DNA from: Siphonodentalium dalli
Lineage: Eukaryota > Mollusca > Scaphopoda > Gadilida > Siphonodentaliidae
NCBI GenBank assembly: GCA_032622095.1
Contig: CP136064.1
Span: forward strand, 183,998,209 to 184,062,208
Direction of reading: 5' to 3'
Length of the DNA stretch: 64,000 nucleotides
Shown here: positions 45,601-53,516 of the stretch, in pieces
How positions within the stretch are numbered: position 1 is the first letter of the stretch
How the letters are laid out: each line of letters starts with the position of its first letter
Notes under the pieces: model-generated
What the model saw: only the letters and a program-made list of their open reading frames with translations
Told to the model about the DNA's origin: nothing
Database searches by the model: none
Program-made: the position numbers and the translations under genes

Positions 45601-47085
45601 TAGAAATCTATTATTTTTTCATTATCAGGAATACGTACTTTCTGGCCCAGAACTCAGTCAAAATTGCGTTATTATTACCACTTGATTTTAGAGTTATCCA
45701 TCCTTGTCTGTTTGAATATTGTTTTGGTGTACACATCTCGAGCAGGATACGAAATTGACGGCAATTATTAGTACTCATCTCGAGAACATAACAAATTTCA
45801 AAAATCAATATCTAATAACTCTGAGCTTTGTTTGATGGGTTCCTCCACTCGAATCAAATATTTTTTACCCCCAAAGCCAAAGAAATAGTAATATAGGACC
45901 CTCTGATCGGATTTTTTTTGTTGGAATCTGTTGAGATGGGGACCCTCTGTTCGGATTGAGTACCTTTAAGGGCAATCAATTGTGTTTTAAAGCGCAATTC
46001 ATGGTTATATGTAACTAAACACCCCTGGTAATAAATAGGTTTATCCATAACTTAACATTAACTCCTATTGACATATCACCTCTTGTTTTGATTGGTTTGG
46101 ATGGGTAGGGAGCTAGCCTGACTTCTTTATCAAAATGGCTGACTCGCAATAGTATTACCTTCTGTTTTGGTTAGAGCGACTCATGATAGCATTATATTAT
46201 CTTCTGTATATGTTAGTTGGAACTACTCGTGATAGCATTTTTGGGACAGGGATGCTGATAATATGAAAATAGGGTTTTTCCCCTGATTTAAGTCAATAAG
46301 TAAACCATATGAGGTAAGCAAGCCCTCATGCAGTGACACCCCATGCATGCTATGGTATATGACCATCGTATTGGCCCAAATCTCTGCAAAAATCCATTAA
46401 AAAAATAAAAAATTACTAGAGTTCCGGGAAAGAGACATCAATTCTTTGGATATAGGGATGCCGATAATATGTAATTAGGGATTATCATTGTTGAACACAT
46501 AGTCACAGTTGACTGTTGAGTACTCAGGTTAATTAAAACAGGTTAAAATTAGGCCAATGCTCCTCTTGTGTTGCTAGGTGATACACCAGGTCATACCAAT
46601 CAATTGTGCTTAATTCATTATTAAATGTGAATTTGGCCCCCCATATTCACCTACAGCGAAGTACATTATTAAGGAACAGATAATAACTAAGAAATATATT
46701 CCCCGCATTATTTTTCGACTTTATAAGGTTCCCTGTCAAAACTTCAAAAAGTTCCTAGATTTGTACTGGTGGAATATGATCTCTACGGGCGTTAGCCAGA
46801 GTAGAGATTCATGGCATGATCTAATAATAAGCACCATTTATTCATATCTTTTTTTCACTATTGCATCCAGAAGTTGCAGACTTACCGGGATATGAGATTA
46901 ATTGCTCCATTTGACGTTCTCGGTGGGAAGAACTCGAGAGAGTAAAATATCTCCTTATTCTTTATCCGCACATTGATTCTATCACTTAGCCGCTGGTATG
47001 TCGTCTTTGCCAGGCAGCATTCATCTGACGAGCTTTCACCGTCACTGTGTTTTCTGCCTTCATTCAGGACATTCCTCTCCGGCAT
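24391..47085 (-). CDS. MTHFR: Methylenetetrahydrofolate reductase (MTHFR), nine coding exons
   Basis: MTHFR reduces 5,10-methylene-THF to 5-methyl-THF with FAD and NADPH, supplying methyl groups for methionine synthesis; it is cytosolic. Exons, 5' to 3': 47085-46886, 43330-43089, 39599-39483, 36724-36531, 32799-32233, 31167-30985, 30170-30072, 28795-28673, 24612-24391. All introns are GT..AG, phases agree, and the joined CDS is 1947 nt (648 aa plus stop), close to the 656-aa human enzyme. Residues ~45-325 form the catalytic barrel: E51 in SLEFFPPRT (general acid), T82 in [10 protein letters not shown]116/T118 and D148 at FAD-binding positions, and A213 in GADF at the place of the human A222V variant. 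Residues ~350-648 are the animal SAM-binding regulatory domain. The N-terminal serine-rich tail is short. The start is the only in-frame Met upstream of the barrel in exon 1. Polyadenylation site not identified. Confidence 0.97.
25140..28080 (+). repeat. Tandem-repeat element array in the last MTHFR intron
   Basis: The left part has 'gtgtcaatgacactgtagct' leader copies (25145, 25345). From 25440 to ~26900 there are nine to ten units of ~163 bp, the inverse of the 1-1947 array, ending in a hairpin 'tagctcaaactttac / gtaaagttgagcta' (26953-26986). From ~26990 to 28080 come diverged units with 'ggctcccatctagaggtcac'. A leader, tandem core and terminal hairpin fit Helentron-associated (HINE/pearl-like) elements described in bivalves; this is inference. 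Confidence 0.75.
28080..28660. mobile_element. Partial inverted-repeat element interrupted by a younger MITE
   Basis: 'tgaaatacattattacagaacag..' and 'ataaggttccc..ctggtggaatatgat..attcatggcatga' match, in order, the arm at 46650-46830. A 399-bp MITE (28149-28547) splits it. The element ends only ~10 bp from the MTHFR exon 8 donor. Confidence 0.7.
28149..28547. mobile_element. 399-bp MITE with 24-bp perfect terminal inverted repeats
   Basis: Termini CAATAGAGACCTTTCGCAAA(ATCA) at 28149-28172 and the exact inverse at 28524-28547. The internal 85-codon ORF has no recognisable motif. Confidence 0.82.
28673..28795 (-). CDS. MTHFR: MTHFR coding exon 8 (residues 535-575)
   Basis: A 41-codon exon found by reading minus-strand codons between acceptor CTATAG|GGA and donor AAG|GTAAGT. 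It contains [20 protein letters not shown], the most conserved motif near the C-terminus of animal MTHFR. Too short to stand out as an ORF on its own. Confidence 0.96.
29735..29915. mobile_element. Fragment of MITE family 2
   Basis: One half only: 'attaccacttgatttaagagtta' to 'aagccaaagaaatagtaatttagg'. It lacks both AGGTACTC termini. Confidence 0.75.
30072..30170 (-). CDS. MTHFR: MTHFR coding exon 7 (residues 502-534)
   Basis: A 33-codon exon, [10 protein letters not shown] through NYHIINSS, between acceptor TTTTCAG|GCT and donor AGT|GTAAGT. It joins in frame to exons 6 and 8. Confidence 0.95.
30790..30916 (+). mobile_element. Half of palindromic MITE, family 1
   Basis: Left half 'tacagtagtgccctaa' to 'agctctcactgagag', then an abrupt 'ttactgta' end. 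It sits in the intron ~70 bp downstream of exon 6 (gene orientation). Confidence 0.82.
30985..31167 (-). CDS. MTHFR: MTHFR coding exon 6 (residues 441-501)
   Basis: Begins [15 protein letters not shown] and contains [17 protein letters not shown] and [13 protein letters not shown], a strongly conserved part of the SAM-binding domain. The acceptor is TTGTAG|GTG and the donor AAG|GTAAGT; 61 codons, phase 0. Confidence 0.97.
31935..32066. repeat. Hairpin of the 'gagggtgaattt' family
   Basis: 'gagggtgaatttggtgacactagcc' pairs with 'gcattactcaattcacactctgg', then 'ttttgcaaaatgacag'. Confidence 0.78.
32073..32211. mobile_element. Palindromic MITE, family 1, next to the exon 5 splice donor
   Basis: Left half complete to 'agctctccccgagag', right half reduced to 'tcgattacttagagcattactgta'. 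It ends about 20 bp from the GT donor of MTHFR exon 5 (32231-32232). Confidence 0.85.
32233..32799 (-). CDS. MTHFR: MTHFR coding exon 5 (residues 252-440), barrel end, linker and start of regulatory domain
   Basis: The largest exon (189 codons, phase 0 at both ends). It holds the last barrel strands ([10 protein letters not shown]), the linker with [11 protein letters not shown] and the regulatory-domain motifs [13 protein letters not shown] and [20 protein letters not shown]. The acceptor is CTCCCAG|GGC and the donor AAG|GTAAGT. A palindromic MITE ends only about 21 bp into the following intron. Confidence 0.97.
32925..33110 (+). repeat. Imperfect ~110-bp direct repeat
   Basis: 'aatc(a/t)actatatactgattccac' and 'atgctatgcatatc' recur twice, separated by ~100 bp. 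Confidence 0.6.
33365..33945 (+). pseudogene. Element ORF, N-terminal part, one frameshift
   Basis: The frame from ATG 33365 ([38 protein letters not shown]) continues after a frame change near 33640 as [20 protein letters not shown] to a stop at 33945; the helical C-terminal part includes [19 protein letters not shown]. Codon-like composition across both frames indicates one former ORF. I do not recognise a named domain. Position suggests it belongs to the Penelope-like element. Confidence 0.5.
34743..34925 (+). pseudogene. Element ORF, basic segment and RT N-terminal motif
   Basis: 60 codons: a very basic start ([18 protein letters not shown]), then [20 protein letters not shown], like the 'NLSxxxLxxxE' entry motif of Penelope-type RTs. 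The stop at 34923 is followed within ~35 bp by the C-terminal part of the RT in another frame. Confidence 0.5.
34940..35705 (+). pseudogene. C-terminal part of a Penelope-like reverse transcriptase
   Basis: Read across frames: [71 protein letters not shown] and [13 protein letters not shown]. These follow the order of the region downstream of the catalytic core in Penelope-like RTs. At least two frame breaks are present. The following 35418-35705 frame ([25 protein letters not shown]) might be the decayed endonuclease linker, but this is unproven. Confidence 0.5.
36327..36476. mobile_element. 150-bp MITE with 27-bp terminal inverted repeats
   Basis: 'gaataatcacatgattgaac..' (36327-36353) pairs with 36450-36476 over 27 bp with four or so mismatches in the middle. 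It lies 54 bp from MTHFR exon 4 (donor side). Confidence 0.75.
36531..36724 (-). CDS. MTHFR: MTHFR coding exon 4 (residues 187-251)
   Basis: Starts after acceptor CTTCAG| and completes the GYPTGHPD motif, then the [15 protein letters not shown] motif (residues 208-222, alanine retained at the position of human A222), and ends PGILPIQ before donor CAG|GTGAGC in phase 0. A 150-bp hairpin element ends 54 bp inside the downstream intron. Confidence 0.97.
36772..37937. mobile_element. piggyBac-like MITE, CCCTTTGAGTGCC ends, carrying a nested MITE
   Basis: CCCTTTGAGTGCC at 36772 and its inverse at 37925-37937; TTAA on the right (37938-37941) and TTAA plus AA on the left. A second TTAA MITE (36960-37603) is nested inside, so the host element is ~520 bp. 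It has an internal hairpin (37820-37893, 'cattctcttatatatgcgag'). Confidence 0.72.
36960..37603. mobile_element. TTAA-flanked MITE with AGGGGTACTGTAC ends (644 bp)
   Basis: Termini AGGGGTACTGTAC and the exact inverse, flanked by TTAA (36956-36959, 37604-37607). A 584-bp relative is at 55525-56108, where an empty site in the opposite palindrome arm confirms the TTAA duplication. Confidence 0.87.
37942..38205. mobile_element. TTAA-flanked MITE, family 2 variant
   Basis: 'aatacataatccgaattaacactcctaaattaatatttctttggc' start and 'ggattgtgtacct' end, flanked by TTAA (37938-37941 and 38206-38209). The left TTAA is shared with the neighbouring piggyBac-like element, so the two are back to back. Confidence 0.7.
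38800..39355. repeat. G-run / 'acccaccc' repeats and a scrap of the 163-bp unit
   Basis: 38804-38945 and 39250-39350 carry 'gggggggtcggaaaaaaa' and 'tacccacccacccccac' blocks, like the ends of the 6635-8258 insertion. 39020-39120 is one diverged 163-bp unit ('gaggtcattcgacc', 'agcggccatcttgg'). Confidence 0.65.
39483..39599 (-). CDS. MTHFR: MTHFR coding exon 3 (residues 148-187)
   Basis: The acceptor CTGTAG| joins to give DPPVGQ after ALRG. It contains the [14 protein letters not shown] helix and ends in the strand leading to VAGYP. The donor GCAG|GTATGC splits G187 after one base. It is the smallest barrel exon (117 nt). Confidence 0.96.
39833..40218. mobile_element. Palindromic MITE, family 1, interrupted in the middle
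   Basis: The left half stops at 'ttttacaggattt' (39899) and the right half resumes near 40105 ('tactgagagctttccaccg'), ending 'ttatttagggcaatact'. About 200 bp of unrelated sequence lies between. Confidence 0.8.
40960..41163. mobile_element. Palindromic MITE, family 1
   Basis: Two complete halves around 'catcggagaactttccgatg', with ends 'tacagaaatgctctaa' and 'agggaattactgta'. Confidence 0.88.
41227..41444. mobile_element. Palindromic MITE, family 1 (best full-length copy)
   Basis: 218 bp, ends 'tacagtaatgccctaa' and 'agggcattactgta', with a perfect loop at 'agctctcactgagagct'. Flanking TA on both sides. Confidence 0.92.
41500..42420 (+). repeat. Tandem ~163-bp repeats with a (GTCC)n leader
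   Basis: After a C-run and 'tagtatggtacacatagtgt' comes 'gtccgtccgtctgtccgtcc' (41583-41632). Then five units of 'gataactcaaacattttt..cggagttatggccctttt', each about 160 bp, drift progressively rightward. The layout is like the bivalve elements with ~160-bp cores plus an ACGG-type microsatellite (inference). It is in the intron between MTHFR exons 2 and 3. Confidence 0.85.
42430..43080. other. Intron sequence, nothing recognised
   Basis: AT-rich intron between exons 2 and 3, with no repeat family match seen in this window and no conserved coding signal. Confidence 0.5.
43089..43330 (-). CDS. MTHFR: MTHFR coding exon 2 (residues 67-148)
   Basis: The acceptor CCCCCAG| completes R67. The exon carries the FAD-site segments DMTWHPGGD (residues 80-88) and [12 protein letters not shown] (residues 109-120) and ends in ALRGD. 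The donor GAG|GTATGA splits D148 after one base. Confidence 0.96.
43380..43925. repeat. Cluster of hairpins of the 'gagggtgaattt' family
   Basis: Hairpin segments at ~43385-43475, 43560-43610 and 43805-43925, with a ~190-bp spacer ('ctcatcttctctggaaagtt' to 'gcagccgacacattgcat') that also occurs at 13680-13810. So a larger unit, not only the hairpin, has been copied. Confidence 0.75.
44560..44954. mobile_element. TTAA-flanked MITE, family 2 variant
   Basis: 'cgatacataatcc' start and 'ggattgtgtacct' end, flanked by TTAA (44556-44559, 44955-44958). Same variant type as 37942-38205. Confidence 0.78.
45070..46830. mobile_element. 1.76-kb inverted-repeat element in MTHFR intron 1
   Basis: 45078-45250 ('atcatgccatgaatct' through 'cggggaatatatttcttag') is matched in inverse by 46650-46825. 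Inside are a second inverted pair ('aaattcacatttaataat' at 45430 / 46620) and a complete family-2 MITE (45481-45965). It ends ~55 bp from the exon 1 donor. Confidence 0.75.
45481..45965. mobile_element. TTAA-flanked palindromic MITE, family 2
   Basis: AGGTACTCAATCCGATAAAA start, GGATTGAGTACCT end, TTAA on both sides (45477-45480, 45966-45969). Nested in the 45070-46830 element. Confidence 0.87.
46886..47085 (-). CDS. MTHFR: MTHFR coding exon 1 (residues 1-67)
   Basis: Encodes a short hydrophilic N-terminus with a serine-rich acidic patch (residues 14-22) and then the first barrel strand with SLEFFPPRT (residues 49-57). E51 matches the catalytic glutamate of the family. The donor reads CCCG|GTAAGT and splits codon R67 after two bases. 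The human protein has a longer phosphorylated serine-rich tail here; this one is reduced. Untranslated first exons cannot be excluded. Confidence 0.93.
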
Positions 47086-47089
47086 TTTT

Positions 47090-47925
47090 TACACCCTACT
47101 GGCTGACTGAATACAGAATAAATTACATTAATTATATTACTACATTTTTCATATATTCCTCAAAAACGAAGCTCACGCTTGTATAACCAGGGAAATGGTT
47201 GGTTATGCTGCTGTTGGGATGTTCGACTGACACAAGATGGATTCCTTGCTGATGTGGTATTTTATTCTGTATCCTGGTATGTCCGAGCAATATGAATATT
47301 ATTGTACATCAAATCAAGGTGCTACGAAGTCCAAATATCATAGGCGTTCCTTATAACATGAGTATTGATTCGTGAACTGGCTTTCCCAGATTAACAAATA
47401 ATAGTTTAAAACAAACTTATATACACTGAGCCAAGGTGACAGATTTCTCTTGCCATGTGGCTAATTACATTTTACAGGTTAATTGCTGATGTACTCTGTC
47501 ACCAAGGATTTGTTAATTGCCTTAAGGTCTTCTAATACAATGGGGTAATTCATATGAGCATGTGGTGTTATGCACCTGCCAAAGTTGTAACAATATAATG
47601 TAAATACTGGCCTAGAAATGTTGATGTGTAAGAAGGAAATAAAATGGAAGAAATAAAATAACATACTAAAATTTGACTATCAAATGTCTGCTAAAAGGGC
47701 TTGGTCATACTTGGATCCATGTAAAGCTGAATTTTAATCCCTCACATATATGTAGTATCACATTTTGCCTGTATGCAAACTCTCCTCAAATATTCATGCA
47801 GTTGTAAAACAATCAGCTTTCAAGGAATATACATAATATAGTCCAGAGTCTCCAGGCAAGTAGTCATGTACATCAAACGAGAGATTGATTGAAAAAAGTT
47901 AGAGTGAGCAATTTAGCAACCGAGA
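47090..47925. other. 5' flank of MTHFR
   Basis: The promoter and any 5' UTR should lie here. I see no TATA box at a convincing place, no CpG-rich island, and no further upstream in-frame coding. Confidence 0.4.
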
Positions 47926-47927
47926 TA

Positions 47928-48160
47928 GAAAGAGGCAGAGGGAGGGAGAGCTAGAAAAGAGCGAGCGAGAGAGAGAGAGCGAGAGCTAGAAAAGAGCGAG
48001 AGAGAGAGCGAGAGCTAGAAAAGAGCGAGAGCTAGAAAAGAGCAAGAGAGAGAGAGAGCGAGAGCTAGAAAAAGAGCGAGAGAGCGAGAGCGAGAAAAAG
48101 AGCGAGAGAGCGAGAGAGATAGCGAGAGTGAGAGAGAGAGAGAGAGAGCTATAGAGGCAA
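47928..48160 (+). repeat. (GA)n-rich purine tract, ~230 bp
   Basis: Almost pure AG sequence with the recurring 'gagagctagaaaagagcgag' unit (about 20-30 bp). The minus-strand ORF through it reads Leu-Ser repeats and is an artefact. About 850-1075 bp upstream of the MTHFR start codon. Confidence 0.93.
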
Positions 48161-49354
48161 AGAAAAAGAAACAATATTGGAGATAACCCACACCTGCTCA
48201 TAAAATGGCAGCAAATTGGAAAATTTATCCTGGCTGCCTTATTGGAAGTCATCTGTAGTAAATTAAGATGACCATGTAAGCTTTATGTGCAGAGCGCATT
48301 TCTCAAGTTTCAGTTTATCTCATTGTGTTCATAAACTGAGGACGTTATATATCTCCTTATTTTGAAGAAGAGAATATAACCTAAAAGTATGTAAGAATTC
48401 GGAGAACAGGATCATGTCCTCATGAGGATCGAAAAACATATTTGACCATTTGTTTTTGTTTTTTGGAGACTGCCACTTATTGTCTTTGATTATTTTTTAT
48501 ACTGAGTCTCAGTCAGTAATATTGACTATGCGCGACCTGATTTCTATTCTGTCCTAAGTGCATTTTTTGTGTTTCCGAGTAAATCGATTTTTAAATTTCA
48601 AAGTTCTGGCAATTGGTTGTTATTAGACTTATGGTGGATATCCTGGTATCTGCCGAGAAATCAGTATTCATTCTGCCAATAACCATCAACTTCGATAAGG
48701 AGATGCTCTTTCTTATATGATATTTCGACCAGATTCTGGAGGTGGGGTGCGATTTTTTGCATTTAGCACAATATGGACTCAGACTTAGTAGAATATTTTT
48801 CGTGGGACACTATGGAAACGGAAATTTGTTCAGGACCGGTCTGTTCCAAGTGGTGATTATAAAAGAGATAATACGCACTTGGGACAACATGAAGAAATAT
48901 TTAGTCTCAATTTACCGTATAACATGATAGAATTAGAGATTACAATGTGAGCAGAGTGTGATTGATATGTGCGCTCTTTGGAACAGTTAGCCAGCACATC
49001 GACATAGAAACAAGTATTTTGAATTGGTGTTGTATGGAAAGCAAACGACTCTTGATGATATATTGCATACGTAATGTTGATATGGCTTCATGGAATGTAC
49101 TCTTCGTTAATGTTACATTGCGAATTTGACGCGTATATGTCCAGGAGATATTGGTCGACATCTGCACCCCCCTCCCCAGGACTCAACTTCACCCCACTAA
49201 TTTTCTTTCTTAATGTCTCCTCTAATTTGTTTCGGTTGTTAACAAGAAAAAAAGTGGCCGCAGAGACTCCAGACAAGATGGCGTCCATCGTGGCGGCCAT
49301 TTTGTTTATATGCATCAGGTCTCTTTGATCGCCGTTATAGTAAAGATGATATAA

Positions 49355-50298
49355 CAAGAGCTACGCTGGGCGTGCAATATACGCCCTCTCTTGGGTCGGC
49401 GGAAACTGATAAAAAAGGGGCATAACTCTGGTAAAAATTGGCGGACGGAACTCAAATTTGAACTTGACCTGTGTTTTGGTGGGAGAAAGTAATATACCAA
49501 ATTATCATTGAATCCGATAAGCTCTAGTAAAGTTATCATGCGGACAACAAATTTCAGGGATTTTCTAAGTCAAATTACGTCAAATAAGGGGCATAACTCC
49601 GGTGAAAATTGGCGGACGGAACACAAATTCGAATTTGAGCTGTCTTTTCTCCTAATAAACCCACATACCAAATTTGATTGAAATCGGTTCACTCTAACTA
49701 AAGTTATCATCCTGACAACAAATTTCAGGGATTTTCTAAGTCAAATTACGTCAAAAAAGGGGCCATAACTCTCGCAAAAATTATCGGATTAAAACGAAAT
49801 TCGGACTTGAGCTGTATTTCGATATATGTAATCCACAAAAAAACGGGTTTTGCGTATAAACATTCCAAAATCGAGTTATCATCCGGAAACCAAAAAACAT
49901 AAGAAAAACTGAATTTTCAGAGTCGAAAAAGGGGCATAACTCTGCCAAAAAGGGGCATAACTCTGCCAAAAAGTAATATACCAAATTTGGATTCATTCCG
50001 AGAAACTATACTAAAGTTATCATCCGGACAACAAATTTCAAGGATTTTCTAAGTCAAAAAACGTTAAATAAGGGGCATAACTCCGGTGAAAATTGGCGGG
50101 CGGAACCCAAATTCGAACTTGAACTTACTTTTCGGCTAATAAACCCACATACCAAATTTTACTAATTTTGGTTCACTCTAACTAAAGTTATCATCCGGAC
50201 AACAGGTTAACGGACGGACGGACGGACGGACGCCCAGACGCCCAGACGGACAGACCAATACTATAATACGGCCTTTTTTTCAAAAGGGCGTATAAAAA
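49355..50298 (+). mobile_element. CAAGAG...GGGCGTATA tandem-repeat element, full copy 1
   Basis: Starts CAAGAGCTACGCTGGG with a 'atatacgccct' subterminal motif that is inverse to the 3' 'agggcgtat'. The inside has five to six diverged ~170-bp units ('ggggcataactc', 'gttatcatccggacaaca') and a (ACGG)n run (50210-50240). It is inserted in the left palindrome arm; the right arm is the empty site. Confidence 0.85.
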
Positions 50299-50783
50299 GC
50301 GGTCTTGTTTTCCGCTCGATTCGTTATGCTAATATACAACCCTCATAAATTAGCCAGAAGTCCGACACCAGAATTCAATATGGTGGCCAAGATGCCCGCC
50401 GAAATGTGAATATATGCTATTTTTCTTACAATTTACCACCTTTCGTTTGTCTCTATGGGAAAATATTGGCATCTTGGCGTGAATTTATACATTTATCGTA
50501 TAGATGAGTCATTGACGAACACAATGGGATCATAATATACATTCATAGCGGGATAGTTTTGTCCAATAACACGTTTCCCAAATGCCGGTATAATAGGTCA
50601 AAGCCGAATCAACACTAATAACGCGATGTAATGTTTCGAATCAATAAAAGTTATTGCTATCATAACAACACCCATGCATATATATGTGCAGGAGATACTC
50701 GAGCTATGATTCCTCTTATACCCGAGTTGTGGAATATTCATTCAAATCCAAGACGGCGGACAAAATGGCCACCAGAAATAGAA

Positions 50784-51740
50784 CAAGAGTTACGCTGGGT
50801 GTGCAATATACGCCCTCTCTTGGGTCGGCGGAAACTGGTAAAAAAGGGGCATAACTCTGGTAAAAATTGGCGGACGGAACTCAAATTTGAACTTGACCTG
50901 TGTTTTGGTGGGAGAAAGTAATATACCAAATTATCATTGAATCCGATAAGCTCTAGTCAAGTTATCATCCGGACAACAAATTTCAGGGATTTTCTAAGTC
51001 AAATTACGTCAAATAAGGGGCATAACTCCGGTGAAAATTGGCGGACGGAACCCAAATTCGAACTTGATCTGTCTTTTCTCCTAATAAACCCACATACCAA
51101 ATTTGATTGAAATCGGTTCACTCTAACTAAAGTTATCATCCGGACAACAAATTTCAAGGATTTTCTAAGTCATATTACGTCAAAAAAGGGGCCATAACTC
51201 TCGCAAAAATTATCGGATTAAAACGAAATTCGGACTTGAGCTGTATTTTGATATATGTAATCCACAAAAAAACGGGTTTTGCGTATAAACATTCCAAAAT
51301 CGAGTTATCATCCGGAAACCAAAAAACATAAGAAAAACTGAATTTTCTGAGTCGAAAAAGGGGCATAACTCTGCCAAAAATGGTCGGACAGAACCCAAGT
51401 TCGAACTTGACCTGTGTTTTGGTGAAAGAAAGTAATATACCAAATTTGGATTCATTCCGAGAAACTATACTAAAGTTATCATCCGGACAACAAATTTCAA
51501 GGATTTTCTAAGTCAAAAAACGTTAAATAAGGGGCATAACTCCGGTGAAAATTGGCGGGCGGAACCCAAATTCGAACTTGAACTTACTTTTCGGCTAATA
51601 AACCCACATACCAAATTTTACTAATTTTGGTTCACTCTAACTAAAGTTATCATCCGGACAACAGGTTAACGGACGGACGGACGCCCGGACGGACAGACCA
51701 ATACTATAATACGGCCTTTTTTTCAAAAGGGCGTATAAAA
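50784..51740 (+). mobile_element. CAAGAG...GGGCGTATA tandem-repeat element, full copy 2
   Basis: Same 5' and 3' ends as copy 1 and very similar throughout (well over 90% by eye), with a shorter (ACGG)n run. Inserted into the same palindrome arm 486 bp further on. No transposase or Rep ORF. Confidence 0.85.
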
Positions 51741-52931
51741 ATCGCCAAAAATCGCTGATTTTAACATCAGTGAGCGTTATTGTCACGACAACTCCACACC
51801 TGTTAACTATTGTGAGTTGGGAACACTTAGGCGAAGTACTTTCATTATACCATATCCAAATAAAAGTTCCCCAGATCTAAAATGGCACCCACAATGGCGG
51901 AAAGATTTTGAAAAATCACCGAAATTCCCTCATATTCACATCATTGGGCATTATTTTCGAGACAACTGCACACATGCGGACAGTTGATTTGGAAATACTG
52001 AGGTGAAGTAATTACCTTGCATCTCATACAATAAATTGTTTTCCAAATCAAAGATAGCGGCCAAAATGGAGACCGAAATTTGAAATCAAGCTCACATTCC
52101 TTTACTTTCTTACGATGGTCGTTATTGTTATGCGAATTCTGCCCACAATTACATGTTCATATGGAACATTGATAGGAAGTATTCATTCGAGTTTGGCAAA
52201 CTCTCACAGTCAAGATGGTGGCCAAACTGGCGGCCAGAAATTGAAAAGAAGTCGATATTATCACATACTAATTCCAACTTTTTGTCATTATATCGATACG
52301 TATGGTCGACACTGTACATACTTTTGGCCATTTATTAGTTTCAACATAAGTCGTAGCCTCTGGAAAGATGAAAACCCACAATTAATTATCACGATGTGGC
52401 ATTTCGAAATCCATTGTCCACCATAAGCGCCCATAATGACCGTTTAGGTGCGCCAAATAGCCATAGTATGGCCTCCAAAAATCAAAACAACAGTACCTGA
52501 GCTTATTCTGATGTGCCACATTCAGCATTATCTGCATGGACCAGTTTCCGTCTCTTCGTCAGATTAATCTATCTCTCTCACACATCACAGTTTTCTACAC
52601 TTCTTTTTAGAAAGGTCCCACTAATCGGAATATTTCAAACAATACATATGCCGGTGCCCAGCTCACGTGTTTGTCTCGAAAGCTGGGAATTCTTATCCTT
52701 ATTCTTGGCGATCTTCATTCGTGGTATAGCTTATGGTATAATTCAGATGCTACATATGGGATCTGAGCGTTATTTTGTGCGATAAACTAGAAAGGAATGT
52801 GATCGATGCATATACTAGCTTTCAGGAAGGACCTCGCTATCTGCGTATTTTCAGCTTTGGTGACCTAATGGGGATAACAACATATACACCTGGTGATCTT
52901 ACCAAACAGCCACTTCTCAATATATGGTTCA

Positions 52932-53294
52932 TCAATTCACATACTCATCTAATGCACTGACGTACCCGGACAACTTATGTATATGGCTTCGAATGTTGAA
53001 AGCCAGACATTTGATGGATGTCTTTCCGCTAAGGCGTAGAAGACCATAATGCATAACATACCCACACGTCTTGACCATGAACAAAAGAAAAATCTTGTTG
53101 CGTACAGCAATTGTCTCACCGAACAAATTCAAGCAGATAATAACAATACGCACGGTGCTAGTTTGTGGGCATGTGTCATGATAGCGGAAATGAAATTGGA
53201 CCATGACTGCACCGCCCTTCTTTGGGTATGTTTTAGATTCAGACATGATCTCATGTGTGGCTTTGCTTTCCTTGTATGCTAAGATTGTTCCCAT
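52932..53294 (-). pseudogene. Left-arm ORF of the palindrome (120 codons)
   Basis: Diverges from the palindrome centre. Residues ~30-90 align in frame with the right-arm ORF: FRYHDTCPQTSTVRIVIICLNLFGET against SHYHGACPQTNTASIVLLCWELFDET; both stop at the corresponding codon. No domain recognised. It is either a decayed gene of the element or a chance pair of open frames. Confidence 0.35.
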
Positions 53295-53516
53295 CCGTTT
53301 GGAAGCCGTTCACAATCAACTGGACCAGGAGTGTACCACTGGCTACTACTATATAAGACACACCCAGACTAGGGTATAGTCTTAAAGACGATGCCTTTCA
53401 TAGTTGGTTGATATGTCATACACACACTGGGTGGTGGTCGGTATGGTTCAAGAAAGTACAAATGCCACCAACACAAGGGTGAAATGTTCAACGCGAAGAA
53501 CATCTAGAGGAATGTT

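Noticed and set aside
47986-48252. 88-codon Leu/Ser-repeat ORF on the minus strand
   Set aside because: A translation of the (GA)n purine tract.
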